This document shows positions 1-13,405 of a stretch of 64,000 bases of DNA, piece after piece. Source of the DNA: Albifimbria verrucaria (Eukaryota; Ascomycota; Sordariomycetes; Hypocreales; Stachybotryaceae); contig JAHREC010000049.1 in assembly GCA_020081605.1 (NCBI GenBank), forward strand, positions 2,914,001 through 2,978,000, given 5' to 3'. Numbering within the stretch: position 1 is the first letter of the stretch; every line of letters begins with the position of its first letter. Made by a program: the position numbers and the translations under genes. The notes under the pieces were generated by a model. That model saw only the letters and a list, made by a program, of their open reading frames with translations, was not told the origin of the DNA and made no database searches.

Positions 1-3000
1 TTTGCCGTCACATCAGACGGTGTCATCCTTCCGGGTATAATGCATCGCCTGATCTAGGAAAAAGCGCCAATGGCATACACACACTTTTTTTTCTGCGACC
101 CAGCGCCATTTCAGTTATGTCATATCCCCACGGTAGCCACTGTGAGTTAGCATAAACTGTTGGTGGATGGAGGGAGGGTGGAATTGGCACGGATGTCATC
201 GTGCTTCCAAAGCCAAGCCGCCCCTCCAAACATCTGCCACCCCCACCATTTGGTCTTCCTTCTCACTTCAGAACTGTCTCTGCTACCCACCATTCGTTCT
301 GGAGCACCCACACCACACAATCACCGGATCTGCTGAACCACCAGCAGCCCGTCGAATCAAGACAGCCTCGCCCGGGATGTCAGTGGAGCGGTCAGGAGGC
401 AACACCATACTGCAACCTTGATGACATATGCTGCTACTTCTTCCCGACGACATATCAGGAAACCACGCAACGACCATGGCCCAAGCTGCAAGGCGATAAT
501 AAGTCGTGACTTCAACGATTCTATGGATCATCATGCTTTTGGTGATGTGGACCGGAAATCTGTTACCAGACGCTGATGGCATTTAGTATGGGGCTCGCTC
601 ACCCGAGGCTGCAGTCCTCTGTTCCCCATGAGAAGGTTCGAGATTGAGGGCTGCGTGCATGCACATACTCACGGTACATCCCCCTCCTTCTTCGACGGAT
701 GCTTCCCCGTTGGCCTCGGTGCATGAGACAATGGGTAGCATTCCAAACCCGCAAGGAACACACTACATAGAGGAGCATGCTGTTGTTTGGTAATGGCTAC
801 ATGTAGGAAGGTACTGCTACCGTCTCCCCACATGCCGGGCGTCGCATTTATCGCGATGCTCTTAGTATATGTGTGCACTATGAAGCTTACTGGACTACAC
901 ACCACTTGCTCTCACCGCCATCCAGCTCGCCACTAGATAGGATCGTGAAAGGAGCTGGCGCATCTTGACGGCTGCTAGACCAAGCAACGACCATTCTCCT
1001 CACACCAATCTACGATGGCTTAGTTTTAATGTAAGCTTTCCTCCAGGATTCATCGAGCTGAATTTATGGGTGCAATATTTCACTGCTGAGATCAGCTTCA
1101 CAAGCAGCCACCGAAGTCCCTGCGACAAAGGGTGCAAGTGATCTGATAGCTAGGCCCCTCTGCCGCTCTTAACCTGCTCTCTGCACGATAATTGATGTAC
1201 ACCTCCCGGGGATACCCGGCTTGATAATAGGAAGATGACGGCTGTAGAGTGCGATGCTTGCTGCATGGCTTTTGTTTAAAATGGCTTCTGCGCCATCCCC
1301 GATGGATCTACTTCGTCATGACCGTGAATTGACCGTTCGCTTGGGACCGTCCGCGAAGGTTGAGATCGTCCATGGACAATTATTCGGGCACAACCCGACA
1401 CGGCTGGGCGCGTTTCGTGCTGGATGTACTCGGATTTTCCCAAATGGTCTGTCCACACACCACTTGCCGAGAGGGAGGTTCCACTCAAGAACCAAACTTG
1501 CCAGAGTCCCTTGTACAGTAGCGTCTACCTACTGCAGGAAAACCAAGATCGACACCATCCACAGGCGGGCTTCATAACCACTCACACCAGAGCATGCCTT
1601 GTTTCATCGTCATGGACGGTTGAACGCCAACCTGAAGTTAGTGTATGCGGGCGAATGGAATCCAGTACAGATCTGTCTGTGAAATAAGGGTATAGAAGGG
1701 CTTGATTAGCTCAAACGCCGATCGGATCCCCGAAGACCATAGAGACGGCTGGGAACGCTATGGCGTTCAGGCCAAGAGCTCCATCTCAAGCGCTACCGGC
1801 GGCTGTTCCAGAAAAGCGGCAGCGTGATGGAGAGACACGCTTGCGCCATGTAATAACTATCGTCGAGTAAGCACGCAAAGGATGATTTGCATGACAGAGA
1901 TTTCTAGCATCGTGATACAATGCTCAAGTGCATATAGATGCTGTGCCGCATAGTCTGTCTGCAACGCGAGGCGATACGCCCGCAACCGCATCCGCTCACC
2001 GCCGCCCCAGAATTGAGCGGTCCTGGGAGAACTGGGGACTGTGCGTTTCGGGGGATGACGCGATGCGACACGTCCTGGTATATCGCTGGGACATGCTGCT
2101 CTCTGATTCACTAGCCGGCCTGCAACCTGCACGCTTTCGCATTTGTGCGCACCAGGCCATCCTCTTTGGGGTTCGCGCCACAGCTTACCAAACCGAAGAT
2201 CCAGGGTCTTAAGATCCTGAGACCCTGCGATCCCATACAGCACCGGCCAGAAAAGCCACGGCAAGTACCAGGTACTGCGCCGTATGTTTGGTTGCACCAA
2301 ATGCCGTCAGCAGCAGAACGTACTGTAGATCGGCCATTTCAGCCCACGGATAGCCACGGGAGATCTTTTCCTCTTCTCGTCCAGATGTACCTTTCTGGGG
2401 TGATTGTCTCTGCAACACACAGGGTCTGATCGTGCAAAATGCCTTTCCCAGATCGTCGACGCGGACGGATGAATGACTTGTACAACGGGGCCCAGCCATC
2501 TCTAGGGTGGTATAGCTCCGGTTCCGGTTCGGCTGGGTGGGGAAGAGGAAAGTAACGGTAACAAATGACATATTCGCTGTAACATTCAACGCTCACATTT
2601 GGTAGATGCAACTCTGCTATGCTTCCGTGCTGGACCTCAGCATGCGAATCGGAGGGTTTTACCTGGGTCTCCCGTTTTGGGGCGGCCTTACCCATCGTCG
2701 TTAAGCAGGCCGTCTTCGGATCCGGCACGGCTCCGTAGCAGACCACACAGCAGGCGCGCTAGACTCCAACACCCATGCCCTGCCCCCATGAGGATAAAGC
2801 ACAGCGGATTGATCGATGCATTGACAGCAATCTTAAGCATCACCGCGCGTTCAAAATGAACGCAAGCTCAGTTATTGGTTCGAGACGACCGTTACCGCTA
2901 GAGCGAAGCTAAGGTAGCAAAGCCAACGCCGGCTTCAACCCCACAGTCGGCGGAGTCGCGTTCTATCGGAATTAATGAATGCCGATGACGTCGTTAAAGA

Positions 3001-4155
3001 ACACCCAGACACGTCCGTTTCACCATCTCGACAACCCGCGCATGGAGGGGTTGTATGCTTTATCTCGGGCTTTGTCAGGAAGGCCGCAGCCAATTAGCCA
3101 TCGACGGCGCTCCGGGTTGGTTTGTCATCGACGGCTGTTTATCTTTCGGAGATATCGAACTACCGAGCTGACTACATTTGGGCCAGGCACGGGCAAGATG
3201 AACATGTCGGATATTGGTTGATTCATTGTCAGGCCAGAGATGCACGTCTCGGTCCAAGCCTTGCTGCGAGACATCAGACGAGACCAGAGCCCGTCTAGTT
3301 GCATGCCTTTGGTACTTGTGCCTTTCCCAGCGGTAGCGCCATATGGGATTCTTGGAAAACGCATGGCACTAAGGCATTGGTGGAGATTTCATAGACTAGG
3401 ATGCCTCGTCCTCAACGTGAGGCTGCTTGACCGCCTACACCACCACGAATAGTGCTTTCCTGACATGCGGCACGGCAACACATGCGCTCACACAGACGCA
3501 ATGGCGGCCCCGGGATTTCCTTTCATCGCTAGCGGGCTTGAAGTGGTCGGAGCTTGGCCGACAGCATCTTGAATCACGATGTGCTGCTACAAATGCGATT
3601 AGCAGTAGCCCCTGATCTACGACATCTGCAGGGCGATTAATGTGAGATCTTTCCGCCAAGCACCCTTGGTGTTGACTCAAGCAGCTTAGGGACGCTGGCC
3701 CCGCTCTTGTTGTGCCAACGGCAACAAAAGGCTCGCGTGTTATTGGAAATAGAAACCTGCATGGTTGTGTTTACGAGACTTCACGCGCGGTTGGGAGACT
3801 TTGTATCCGGTACTTGATGTGGGTTATGCCTCAATCACACGAGGCTGACAGACAAAGAGTGAGACGACATGAAGTGGAATACAGCGGGCCCCATCACCAG
3901 CGGTGTGATCAGCTTGCTCCAGTACAGAATGCGTGATGCCGTCACTTTGGACCTACAGAACCGGGCTCTCGGCGTGACACGGCCTTGTGGTCAAATTCCT
4001 CAACAGTCGAAGTAGACAAATGATGACAGAGGCCGAATGCCGTGTGCCTGAATGTCTTTCTTCTCTAGTAATGTTTTGAATATTTTGTACAAATAGATAT
4101 CGTATAGTTTACCACTCGCGAATCATACACATGCCGGCTTCTGACACTCTTCGTA
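1..4155. other. Left-end region with no supportable gene
   Basis: Only short, overlapping open frames occur on both strands, with Cys/Arg/His-rich compositions typical of non-coding fungal DNA. I see no recognisable domain, no consistent intron-joined frame, no tRNA-like fold and no tandem array. The frames around 1857-2746 on the minus strand include a hydrophobic stretch, but no neighbouring frame extends it into a family I know. A diverged gene or old mobile-element remnant cannot be excluded. Confidence 0.5.
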
Positions 4156-5097
4156 TCAGGGCTCGATTGGCACCAGCCTCTCCAAAGTTCTGAAGCCATC
4201 ATGAGCAAAGCCCTTGGTGACGTCGAGCTTATATTGCTTCCCTTGACGTTGATGTGACCCATTCCCATATCCGTCCAAGCTGCTCGCACGCCCTGGAAGA
4301 GGTCCACGAAGGCCCGGCCCAGTCTGCGGAACGGCATTGTCAGGAGATGCTCCTTGTCAAACTTCCACAGCTCCTTGCGTCGAGCCTCCTCTGCCTGCTG
4401 GCGCTCCAGCCGTCTCAGGTGGGGGACGTAGGCCTCGGGTAGTGAAAGTCGGGACTTGAGGCTGACGTTTTCCAAGTTCGCGACGATGACCTTCGGCCGG
4501 AGGAAGGGCAACATGCGCTTCACGGTGACTTCCATCCGCGGGCCTGCTCCGGTTGCGGAGCCAGATTTAGCAGCTTGGCCAGCACTCTGAGGCAGGAAGC
4601 GAATGCTATGAATGATGTTGGGTGTCTTGGCGATAAGGTAGAAGCCCATTGATCCCAGCAGCACATAGGATGCGCCGAAGACCACGCCCACCCATTGCGG
4701 GACACCTTCGGGTTGTTTCACCGCGGTCGGTGCCGTGGTGGCCGTCCATATCAAGATGCTGATACCACTCGTCCAGCAGCCAAAGTAGAACCAGAAGTGG
4801 GAGGGGCCCTCGTACAGGGTTGTGGGCGTGGGTTTGTTCGCGAGGTTCTTGATGAAGGCGTATCTGCTCTGCGCCACCGGCGACGAGGCCTCCTAGGCGA
4901 TGCCGGAAGCGCCGCCTTCCTGGAAGCTGGAGGTCTGGGGCCTTGTTGAGAGACTTGGCAGCTGCTTGTTGGAGTCGTGGGGAGATGGTAGAGAAGCGGG
5001 CTCGGGCGGTCGAAAACTCGGAGAGGACGAATCGGGACGACGATGCGGCGCCAGACCGGAAGCCGGGGAGCAGGAGCCCTCGAGAAAAGCAGGCCAT
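4156..5097 (-). CDS. Predicted mitochondrial inner-membrane protein (possibly TMEM223-like)
   Basis: The ATG at 5097 opens an Arg/Ser/Ala-rich leader of about 55 residues (MACFSRGLLLPGF...) that looks like a mitochondrial presequence. The body has two probable membrane segments, around SHFWFYFGCWTSGISILIW and VGVVFGASYVLLGSMGFYLI, followed by a conserved basic C-terminal half (KRMLPFLRPKVIVANLENV, LLTMPFRRLGRA). The frame shifts near 4890-4905, between leader and body, and again near 4240, after which it ends in FRTLERLVPIEP and a stop at 4156. Both shifts look like single missing bases. The overall form resembles fungal TMEM223-like proteins, which in animals support cytochrome oxidase expression. 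That assignment is by memory of overall shape only, so the function is uncertain. Confidence 0.65.
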
Positions 5098-6332
5098 GTC
5101 GACAGAAATCAGCCGCGGTCAATTGCCTGCAGACTCGTATACGGATTCGGGGAGACGAACGCTGGTGCTCAAGCACTCAGCTATCAAGTTGCGACTGCGG
5201 GCTGGACAGGGAAAGCTTGAAGCAATTCAGACAATTGGAAAAAAGAGGTACCAGCCCGAAGCGGTTAGGGCGTGAACTAGCCTAGCATGTACATGCACAG
5301 GCTATTGCAGGAATTTTTTACTGCTGGTCTTGAACGCCTGGCAGGGGTTTAAAAATGCTTTGGGACGAGAAAGGCTGGATTTCGTATCCGCTTTAATCCC
5401 GGAGCTAAGGTGTTGCCGCTATAAGAGCGTGTTGATTTTTATTGTGAGCTTCGAAATTTGAGGATTGAAAAGGGGTTGGGAAAAAATGAAATTAATGAAT
5501 GGTATACTGTAGAAAGAACAGATGTATCGATTATATAACTGAGGGGATTACTCGGTAGAGTCGAAGTCTAGCATGTCATTGGATCTCCTTATACGTTCAG
5601 CCGTTCATCAACCTGGGAGGAAGATAAGGTTAGCTTAAGCATAACCGTTCTCTAAATTTTTTCCTTCTAATTTTAATTATATACACAATCTGAGTAGAAA
5701 ATAGTGACCTGCATTGAGTGGTTTGAACTTTTTAACAAATTCTTTAGTTATGTTCGTTAGCGATGGTCGACTTACACGCCTCCATTTCTTGCCTGGCGTT
5801 GAAGTGTGTTGAGGCTGTGAGTGGGACTTGGCCTAAAAGCGGCCAGGGTACCAGCCAACCACAAGCTTGGCTGGCTGTCGCCTTATCAGGGACCGGACTA
5901 CGGCGAAATAAAGAGGCGCTGAAGAGAGGGTGACAAAATAAAGTGCTCAGTAGGAGACATTCATGGTGGGATTGGATGCATACTTTTTACAGTAGAAAGG
6001 ATTGTGTGTTGAAGAAAGAAAAATAAGTATGAGTTAGCTATAGAGTCAATATGCAGTTTAGCTTAATTATGATTCATTAAACAGTCTTTGTCTAACCATT
6101 TTAAAGCTCCGTATCATTCGGGCCCAGTCCCGGACACTGCCAACAGGTACCTCCCACCGTCAGCGACTCTCCCGGTCCTTCGCCGCATTATTTCTGTCCG
6201 CCTCGTGGCAGGCCCTTGGTCCGTGCCCGTCCGCCCAATATCGGCGCTCCCCAACAGCTTCAAGTCAGGTCTCTCAAATACCTCGAACCCTCACCGAACC
6301 TCCAACTCCCCAAGAACTCAATTGGGCTTGTG
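5098..6332. other. AT-rich intergenic segment with PDX1 upstream region
   Basis: From about 5280 to 6090 the base composition is clearly richer in A and T than the flanking genes, with runs such as AATTTTTTCC and TATATACACAATC and no sustained open frame. The last 200 nt before PDX1 return to a C-rich composition typical of a fungal promoter and 5' leader. No gene or transposon signature is visible. Confidence 0.5.
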
Positions 6333-7682
6333 ATGGCATCACTCACCGGAGCCTGCCGCGCGTCGGCTCGCCTTCTCTCCAGCCGGGCCGCTGCTCGAGG
6401 TACGTCTCTCGCCTTGTCCCTCCCCGTGTCTCCTCCGTGGGAGAGAAAAACAGCGGGAAAAAAGTTGGCCCGCTAACCATCTCGCCAAACCGCAGGCTTC
6501 ACCTCCTCGGCGCGATGCCTGGCCGCGCAGAACTTCTCCATGCCCGCCCTCTCGCCGACCATGACTGAGGGAAATATTGCGACCTGGAAGGTTAAGGAGG
6601 GCGAATCCTTCAGCGCCGGCGACGTGCTGCTCGAGATCGAGACCGACAAGGCCACCATGGACGTCGAGGCCCAGGATGATGGTGTCATGGTCAAGATCAT
6701 GTCCGGCGACGGCAGCAAGTCCGTTCAGGTCGGCACCCGCATAGCCGTCGTGGCCGAGCCCGGCGACGACATCGCCTCCCTCGAGATACCCGCCGACGAG
6801 CAGCCCAAGCAGTCCGCCCAGCCTCCCAAGCAGGAGTCCGCCGCGTCCCAGGAGCAGCAGTCCCAGCCCGACCAGAAGAAGAGCGCCGCCCCAAGGCCAC
6901 CGGCGAGAAGTTCCAGCAGAGGTACCCCTCTACCCCTCCGTCGGCCACCTCGTCAAGGAGCACGGCCTCAGCGAGGACCAGGTCAACCAGATCAAGCCCA
7001 CCGGCCCCGGCGGCCGCCTCCTGAAGGGTGACGTCCTGGCCTACGTCGGATCCATCAAGGCCGAGACCCCCGGCGCCGTCTCCGCCCGCTTCGAGAAGCT
7101 GTCCCATCTCGACCTCAGCAACATCAAGGTCGCCGCCAAGAAGGAGGCCCCTAAGAAGGAGGCTGCCCCGCGCCCAAGGCCCCTGTCGTCGAGAAGCTGG
7201 AGCTGCAGGTCCCCATCTCCATGGCCAAGGTCATCGAGGTCCAGAAGAAAATCCAGTCCACCCTCGACGTCTTCCTGCCTCTCTCCACCTTCATCAGCCG
7301 CGCCGCCGAGGTCGCCAACACCGACCTTCCCTCCCGGCCCGCGCCCCGACCGCCAACGAGCTCTTCGACCAGGTCCTCGGACTCGACAAGCTCAAGGCCT
7401 CTGGCTCGCGAGGCTTCTACCTCCCCAAATCTCCGCCATTCCTCCCACCTCTCTGCTTGCTTCTCAGCCGTCCACCCCAAGAAGCAGGACATTATCGACA
7501 TCCTCGCCGCCCCCAGCAAGAAGCCCGCTCGTCCACAAGGTATCCCCGTCGTCCCTGGCCTGTCCAGCGGCGCCAACGTTTTCAGCCTGGTGGTCCCCAA
7601 GAGTGAGGAGGCGAGGGCCAGGACTTTCCTGGAGCGGTGCAAGGTCATCCTGGAGGAGGATCCCGGACGACTGGTGTTGTAA
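6333..7682 (+). CDS. PDX1: Pyruvate dehydrogenase complex protein X (E3-binding protein), mitochondrial
   Basis: This protein tethers dihydrolipoamide dehydrogenase (E3) to the E2 core of the mitochondrial pyruvate dehydrogenase complex. Exon 1 begins at ATG 6333 with an Arg/Ala/Ser leader; an intron at 6400-6495 follows. Exon 2 carries a lipoyl domain (MPALSPTMTEGNIATWKVKE; lipoyl-lysine in EIETDKATMDVEA), an Ala/Pro/Gln linker, a peripheral subunit-binding domain (HLVKEHGLSEDQVNQIKPTG... LLKGDVLAYVG), and a short C-terminal region ending ANVFSLVVPKSEEARARTF. It lacks the acyltransferase core and HxxxD motif of E2, which favours PDX1 over E2. Six single-base frame shifts occur at about 6889, 6925, 7166, 7344, 7427 and 7475, in runs of C or A; each is repaired by one extra base. 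I treat it as intact in the organism. Confidence 0.88.
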
Positions 7683-7871
7683 AGCCTTTGTCTCACTTCC
7701 ACATGTATTCATATAGAGAATCGAACGCCTAGATGTTATTATTATTACTGCCACAAGCTAATGAACCCGCCTTATCATCTAAATCATGTGATGTTCTCAG
7801 AACGTGTGGTACATGGCAATAATCACATATCTTAACCACCAGCAGTATATCCGTAAGTGGAATCAGTCTAG

Positions 7872-9567
7872 TTAGCTCATAGCCACCTCTTCGTCAACTT
7901 CCCAATTGTCCCACGTCGCCCTATCGTAGCCATTTGGCCGCGTGCTTCTCATGTGGCCAACACGAAGCCTTTGGATTGCCAACGCCTCACGTGGCCACGC
8001 AATTATGCCACCGTACGGGGTGCTCCAGACTTGTTGCATCATTTCCTTGGCAAACAAGTACGGGTGGGTATGCTTCATGCTGTGCAACGCTCGCCGACCA
8101 ACCTCGTCGACCGAGTCGTCGTGTCTCAGGTGAAAAAATGCCGGGTCGTGGGACTTCCGAAGCCAGCCTTGCAGCTCGGGAGGGTACAGGCCTAGCGAGA
8201 GCAGGAAGAGGTCGTACTGGACGAGACTCGTCCTGCATATCCATGATCCACCTTGGGTCGCGCGACGATAGAGGCCTGTCAGAGCAGCGACACAGCCCAG
8301 AGCGCCGGTCCCATAGTCTGACATGGGAAAAGGAGGCACAACCGGTTCATCGAGCCCCAGAAAACGTCCTTGCTCCCAGGCTACACCAGTGATGCAGTCC
8401 GCAATCTGCTGCCAGCCTGGCCGAGATGCCCACTCAGCACCAGTATCGGGAGGTAACCCAGATCCGCCGAAGCAATCTTCAGTCACATATACAATCCCTC
8501 GACCTCTTTTGCGGGCTAGCTGAACCAATCTTTCCGGGCCATAGCCCAACCTTTTAAAGCTCCAGGCCGATAACCATCAATCAAGACGTCTGCCGTGTCG
8601 AGCAAACCCTCAAAAGTCAGTCGGTCAATCGGGTTTCGAAGATCAAGAGCGGTGGTGTGTTTGCCGAGGTTCACGTCTATCTGGAAGAAAGGAACATCTG
8701 GAAGATCTGGCGATGTAACCTTGAGCACGTCGGCGCCATGCGCAGCAAGACATCGCCCGATGGTAGGCCCGGCAATCACTCGGCATATCTCCAAGACCCG
8801 GATGCCTTGCAGCGCTTGATCTGGTCGGCCGGCAGCACGATTTGCAAACGACACCTTGGCCGTTGCCTCCTCCAACGGACGCACAGTAAATGGAGGCAAC
8901 CTGCCCAGGGCTCGAGCGTGAGAGGTCCGGCAAAAGTCGGCCCATTTCAGTGCGGGGCTCCAGCTTGACTCTCTTGTGCATTCAACGCTTCCAGCTCTGA
9001 GACAGTGAACCGCCGGACTGCCTCACCGATTGTGTGTAAGCATTCTCGATAATCCTGGAGATCAGGCTGGAATGCTTTAAGGCCCAACATCTCAAGTGTT
9101 TTGGTTGCATCAAGGGAACCGTGTATGTGATAGTATTCGCTGGAGTTCTTGGTCTGATACAGGTTCGCCGATAACCTTCTATACAGTATTGATTGAGCCC
9201 GGTTAATATCGGTATCTTTGGAGAGATGTTGTTAGCTGGGAAACGTGAAGTAGCTGATACTGTCTTCTCTAACCTGGTATTCTATTTCTAATCTTTGGGT
9301 CTCCTTTCCGACGCCATCGATGGATGTCATATAAGTCGACATAAGAAAACATCCTATTCTAGAGATATCTATAGAGATGTCTCTAGCTTCTACACTGTAA
9401 CGTAAATCTGCGATGGCAGATGCAGTTGAGCCTTCCAGGGCTCGGATAGCAGCAGTAGCTTCTTGCTCCTTCAGTGGGCACGGGAACAGCGGTAGATCCG
9501 CGCGCGAATGGCAGGGGCTGTGAAGGTTGCTTTTGAACATGCTCCACGCATGCGTTAGGGAGCTCAT
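7872..9567 (-). CDS. CaiB/BaiF family (class III) CoA-transferase
   Basis: Class III CoA-transferases move CoA between carboxylic acids through an aspartyl-CoA intermediate; the family also includes alpha-methylacyl-CoA racemase. The protein is of the long fungal type. An N-terminal half (LFPCPLKEQEATAAIRALEG, RAQSILYRRLSANLYQTKN, ECLHTIGEAVRRFTVSELEA) precedes a core containing LEICRVIAGPTIGRCLAAHG, DVNLGKHTTALDLRNP, LIDGYRPGALK and PFPMSDYGTGALGCVAALTG, and ends in WDNWEVDEEVAMS. The Asp of DLRNP lies where the family's catalytic aspartate region is expected. An intron fits 9216-9260. One-base shifts occur near 8552 (T4 run) and 8954 (G4 run). The start is uncertain: ATG at 9567 or 9540. 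The substrate cannot be told; the gene sits alone, convergent with PDX1. Confidence 0.85.
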
Positions 9568-12500
9568 GCTGGCAGATACTGACCAGATGGGCCAGCGCTT
9601 GAGCTGCACCCTCTTTGACCGAGTAGGCTGACCGCTTTCGGAAGCATGAAGAATGTTCCTTGGCTATAGTCCTGCTGCTCCTAATTCTTGCAGACATTCT
9701 CCGGAGGTATTGATACCGAGCTTGAATGTCGGACTAATATCTGGACTTGATGATGATGAAACGAGCTTAGGACAATCAGCCAACGCCCATAAAGCGAGAG
9801 ACTGGGCTACTAGTTATGTTGATTGCGACTTTTCTCCTGTGTATGATTTTTCTCATTCGACTTATAAGCCTGCCATGCCCTTGTTTGCTCTCCCCAATGG
9901 CTGAACCATAGAGTGACTTGAACACTTAAATGCAATCTCTGACTGGTCACATTCAATAGGGTACTTAGAGCCATCAACACCGCGTAAACTGGCCAAGTTA
10001 GAGGTAACAGTTCAGAGGAAGTTCGCCGCATGCACGCGGTCCACTTCGATATGACATGCATTAGTGTTCCATGGCATCCGAGCATCCGCGGGCAGGTATA
10101 AGCGGCCCCCTGGCACACGGAATGGAACCTAAAGTGCCGGCCGTTGTACGGATGCTATATTGAAGCTTGTTATAACGAGAATGCTTAGTCTTTGCAGTGC
10201 AATCATTGGAGTAAATGTTCAACCCATGATCCGTAGGACGTGTGTGATGCAGGGATTCGGCCGGCCTGGCCCTTGTGATTGTGATTGACCTGGTATATGA
10301 GAAACATAACCATCGGGACCAAGAAACTTCTTCTCTTACGTGACGTGCATAGTCTGCGACACAGCATCAACGATTTGCCAAAGGGAGGGAAAGGATGGAA
10401 TATCGTCCCAAACTAGCAGATGCGTGGTGTGCTATCCGACTCAAGTTGTCGGCAGCTGTCCTGAGTGACTTCTGCCTGGGCACGGAAGTGCTACACTCAC
10501 ATTTCGGGCTTTAGGATTGAGAGATAACTTGGTAGTAGTCGCAGAATTCCTTTGTTTGACTTTTCTTTTTGGCCTTACCGCCATCGGATGAGGTCTTGCC
10601 CGGCTTCGTTATAGGAGGGCATTGGTCCGCGGACCAGCAGCCGGTGGCATATGACTCCCAACTTGGGGCATGAGTGCCTCAACCAAAGGAGAATAGCCGC
10701 CACACGAATAGATAAGTCGTTAGCAGCATTGCAACGGACAATACTTATACAAGTCACATGCATGCTGTGCGTGGTCGACGAGACTCAGGAATTTGTTTCG
10801 TTCACCAGAGGATGGCTCGTCTGCGAGCATGAGGTATTGCTCTGCAGAAGCCAACCTGAAAGGCGTGGAGAATATTCGAGACCGCAGCTGGGACCACAGG
10901 TATACGAGGTCACAAACGTACCGATCACGACAACAGAACTGTCTAGGCTCAGCGGGTTTCGAAGTGGCTGTCGTAGGCGTAACCCCTGCATTCACGCCCG
11001 TGCCATCATTTTCCACACACTGGCCACTCACCGACTTTGTGAGAGAAGGCTTCACATTGCTTTTTGTCCGTCAAGCATTGTCTTCTTCCAGGGCCGTTCA
11101 CCTCCTCCGCACTTCACGATACAGTATTGTACAGTAGTCCTCGGCGGGCATATGCGATCGGCAGCGTTAATTCGAAGGGACCCAAGAACGAAGGCTGTCG
11201 ACTTGAATGGGTGTCTTGCTCCTTCACGCGGGCATTGGTGGCGACCATCAGTGTGTAGCAGCCCACTCGCGCCGCGAATGTTGATCCTGTGGTATGGCAG
11301 ACGTTACACTCGGTTGACCCAATATGCCAATGAAGGCTGCCTTTGCTGCAGAGGTCATCACCCATCACAATTCTTGCATGCCAACGTCTCTAAAGGAATG
11401 ACTGGTGCGCCAAACAGCATCCTCGCCATCGCCAGCCGCTTGACCGCGTGACTTCCTAGCCGGGAATGAGGCTGCCGCATGTAGAGGACCATTAGGGCCT
11501 GAGAAGGTAGGCTGGTTTTTGCTTGGCTAAATATATTGCATCGCTTTCGAGGTACCTACCGGTACTGTACTGTAACATCGGAAGCATCAAGATCATCTGA
11601 GCCTTGCATCTCGTCTTTGGCACTGTAGAAAGCAGACGCGGGCCCGTGATAGAGACTTGAGACAAAAAAAGAAAGTCTAGGTCGATTCTTTTTCACCGCA
11701 CAGTATAGTACTGTAACAAAGGCACTATCAAGTCAAAGAAACCGAACGCGTAGGGAGAGTCAGTTTATTGACCGCTTGGAATGTGTCCAATCGCTCCCCG
11801 CCCTTGGGAGTGAGGCTTGGCACACAACAATAGAATGCACCTATTATTGAGGTAGAGGTCCAATGGGATGTTTCTCCGGCCCAAGGTCTCAGTGAAAGAC
11901 CATTTACGGACATGAATCCTGGTAGATGGGTGCGTCCGGGAGGCGCATGGGCCGGTGAGACATGTGTGTGTGTGGAGAGAAGGAGGAAGATGGAGGTTGA
12001 AGGGAGGTTGCAACGTACAGTATTTTGGCCGAGAACCAATTAACCACTGGCGGGCCAAATGCGGAACTGGTGAGGCGGCAACAGCCAAGCAGCGAGGATC
12101 AGCTACAACTTCAAGGCATGCATGCAAGCAAGTGTTGTCCCGCGCCCTGAAGCTTAGTGGAGGCAGGTATACATAGTACTATCGGTGCAGGGTACAGGGT
12201 GCGTGCAGGGCACATCGCGCAGTGCATGGTGCATGCCTTAGCTGCTTTTAGTGCGCATGCCTCAGCGCCAGTGGACAGGCGGCTCCGTGTCTGCTTCTCC
12301 ACTGCAGCCAGATCTCCAGCGGGCATAGCGGGGTCAACAGCCCTGTAGGTTGTTAAGTTTAGGTGCATCATCCGGCGTACCAGCTTCCCGGTGCCCGGTC
12401 CACATCCGAGCTCCCATCCAACCTCATTCCACCTCCCTCTCCACTCCAACCACGAGCTCCCGACCATCAGCTTCCGTTGCCGTCTTGTTCGCCTCTCGCT

Positions 12501-13405
12501 TTCTCCTGCGTCCGTCCTGCCGTCCTACCGTCTCGCGCGTACCATGTATACCTTGTACCCCAATCATGCTCTGTCATCGACTGCCTAGGATGACCGCTCT
12601 CGATCTGCAAGCCAATGCAACCATCGTCATCTGCCCTCGTTCACTCAAGGCTCGGATGTGCAGCCATGCTGGTCCGCCCTGATTTGGTTTTCGAGGGCGC
12701 CACGCTGTGTGCACACTCCCATCACAGACGGCTCGCCCGTTTCATCCACACTGTCTGCCTTGGTCAGTCAGCGCTGCCCTGGGCCCTGGGCTGCTGCTTC
12801 TTCTACCTAAGCGCAAGGTGTCGGGCAGGTCGGGCTTGTCTTTGCTGGCGCGGGCGCGCGTCTCATCCATTTATCTCGTACATTGTTGCTGTGGACACTG
12901 GTGTGTTAGAAAGGGCCGTGGTCCGCTCTGTATGAATCTTTCTTCTCATCTGCCCAAGCTCTCTTTCTCCGAACCGACATACTACAGTAGTCTACGGTAG
13001 CCGTGCTCGACTTCAGCCCCAGAAAGCACAGGCCGGTGTTGAAACATAGCCAACCTGATCATTTTCTTGTTCTACAACCAAGAAGCGCCCCCTTCCTTCG
13101 CCCTTGTCCCCGCCGCGGCTGGTCTCGGCGGCGTTCCTTGTCCGCCTGGCTCAGCAATCGGGAGTCTTGACGGAGAGCTGTTGTCATCCCCAAGTGCAAC
13201 AGGCAATGTGTTTCCGACTCGTGCGGCATCCTCGACGACGCACAATGACGATAGCCCGTTGTCACTGCTTTTCCTATTGATCACTGCAGCGTCCACTTTC
13301 ACAGCCACGAACCTCGGATAAGGACTTCCCTCTTGGTGCGAGAATCAGGTCCAGACTCGTCTGACGGCTGTGAACCCACGAGCGCAGCCGCTCGGTTACT
13401 TGAAC
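9568..13405. other. Gene-poor interval upstream of the Zn2Cys6 regulator
   Basis: About 3.8 kb with no gene that I can support. A 266-codon open frame at 10651-11451 has a composition rich in Cys, His and Arg and no family resemblance, so I do not call it. The segment 11541-11580 holds GTAC-rich sequence (GGTACCTACCGGTACTGTAC). The last kilobase is pyrimidine-rich and probably contains promoter and leader sequence of the regulator at 13406. Confidence 0.5.

Noticed and set aside
2209..2746. Minus-strand frames with a hydrophobic stretch near 2210-2340
   Set aside because: The hydrophobic part is short and neighbouring frames do not extend it into a known family; no splice pair improves it.
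6333..7682. PDX1 as a pseudogene
   Set aside because: Six frame breaks are present, but each needs only one base in a short homopolymer and conserved residues are kept on both sides. Decay would also give stops and substitutions.
10651..11451. A 266-codon open frame on the plus strand starting at a true ATG
   Set aside because: The translation is rich in Cys, His and Arg without hydrophobic or domain-like patterning, no motif is recognisable, and no intron-linked continuation exists. A frame of this length arises by chance in stop-poor GC-rich DNA.
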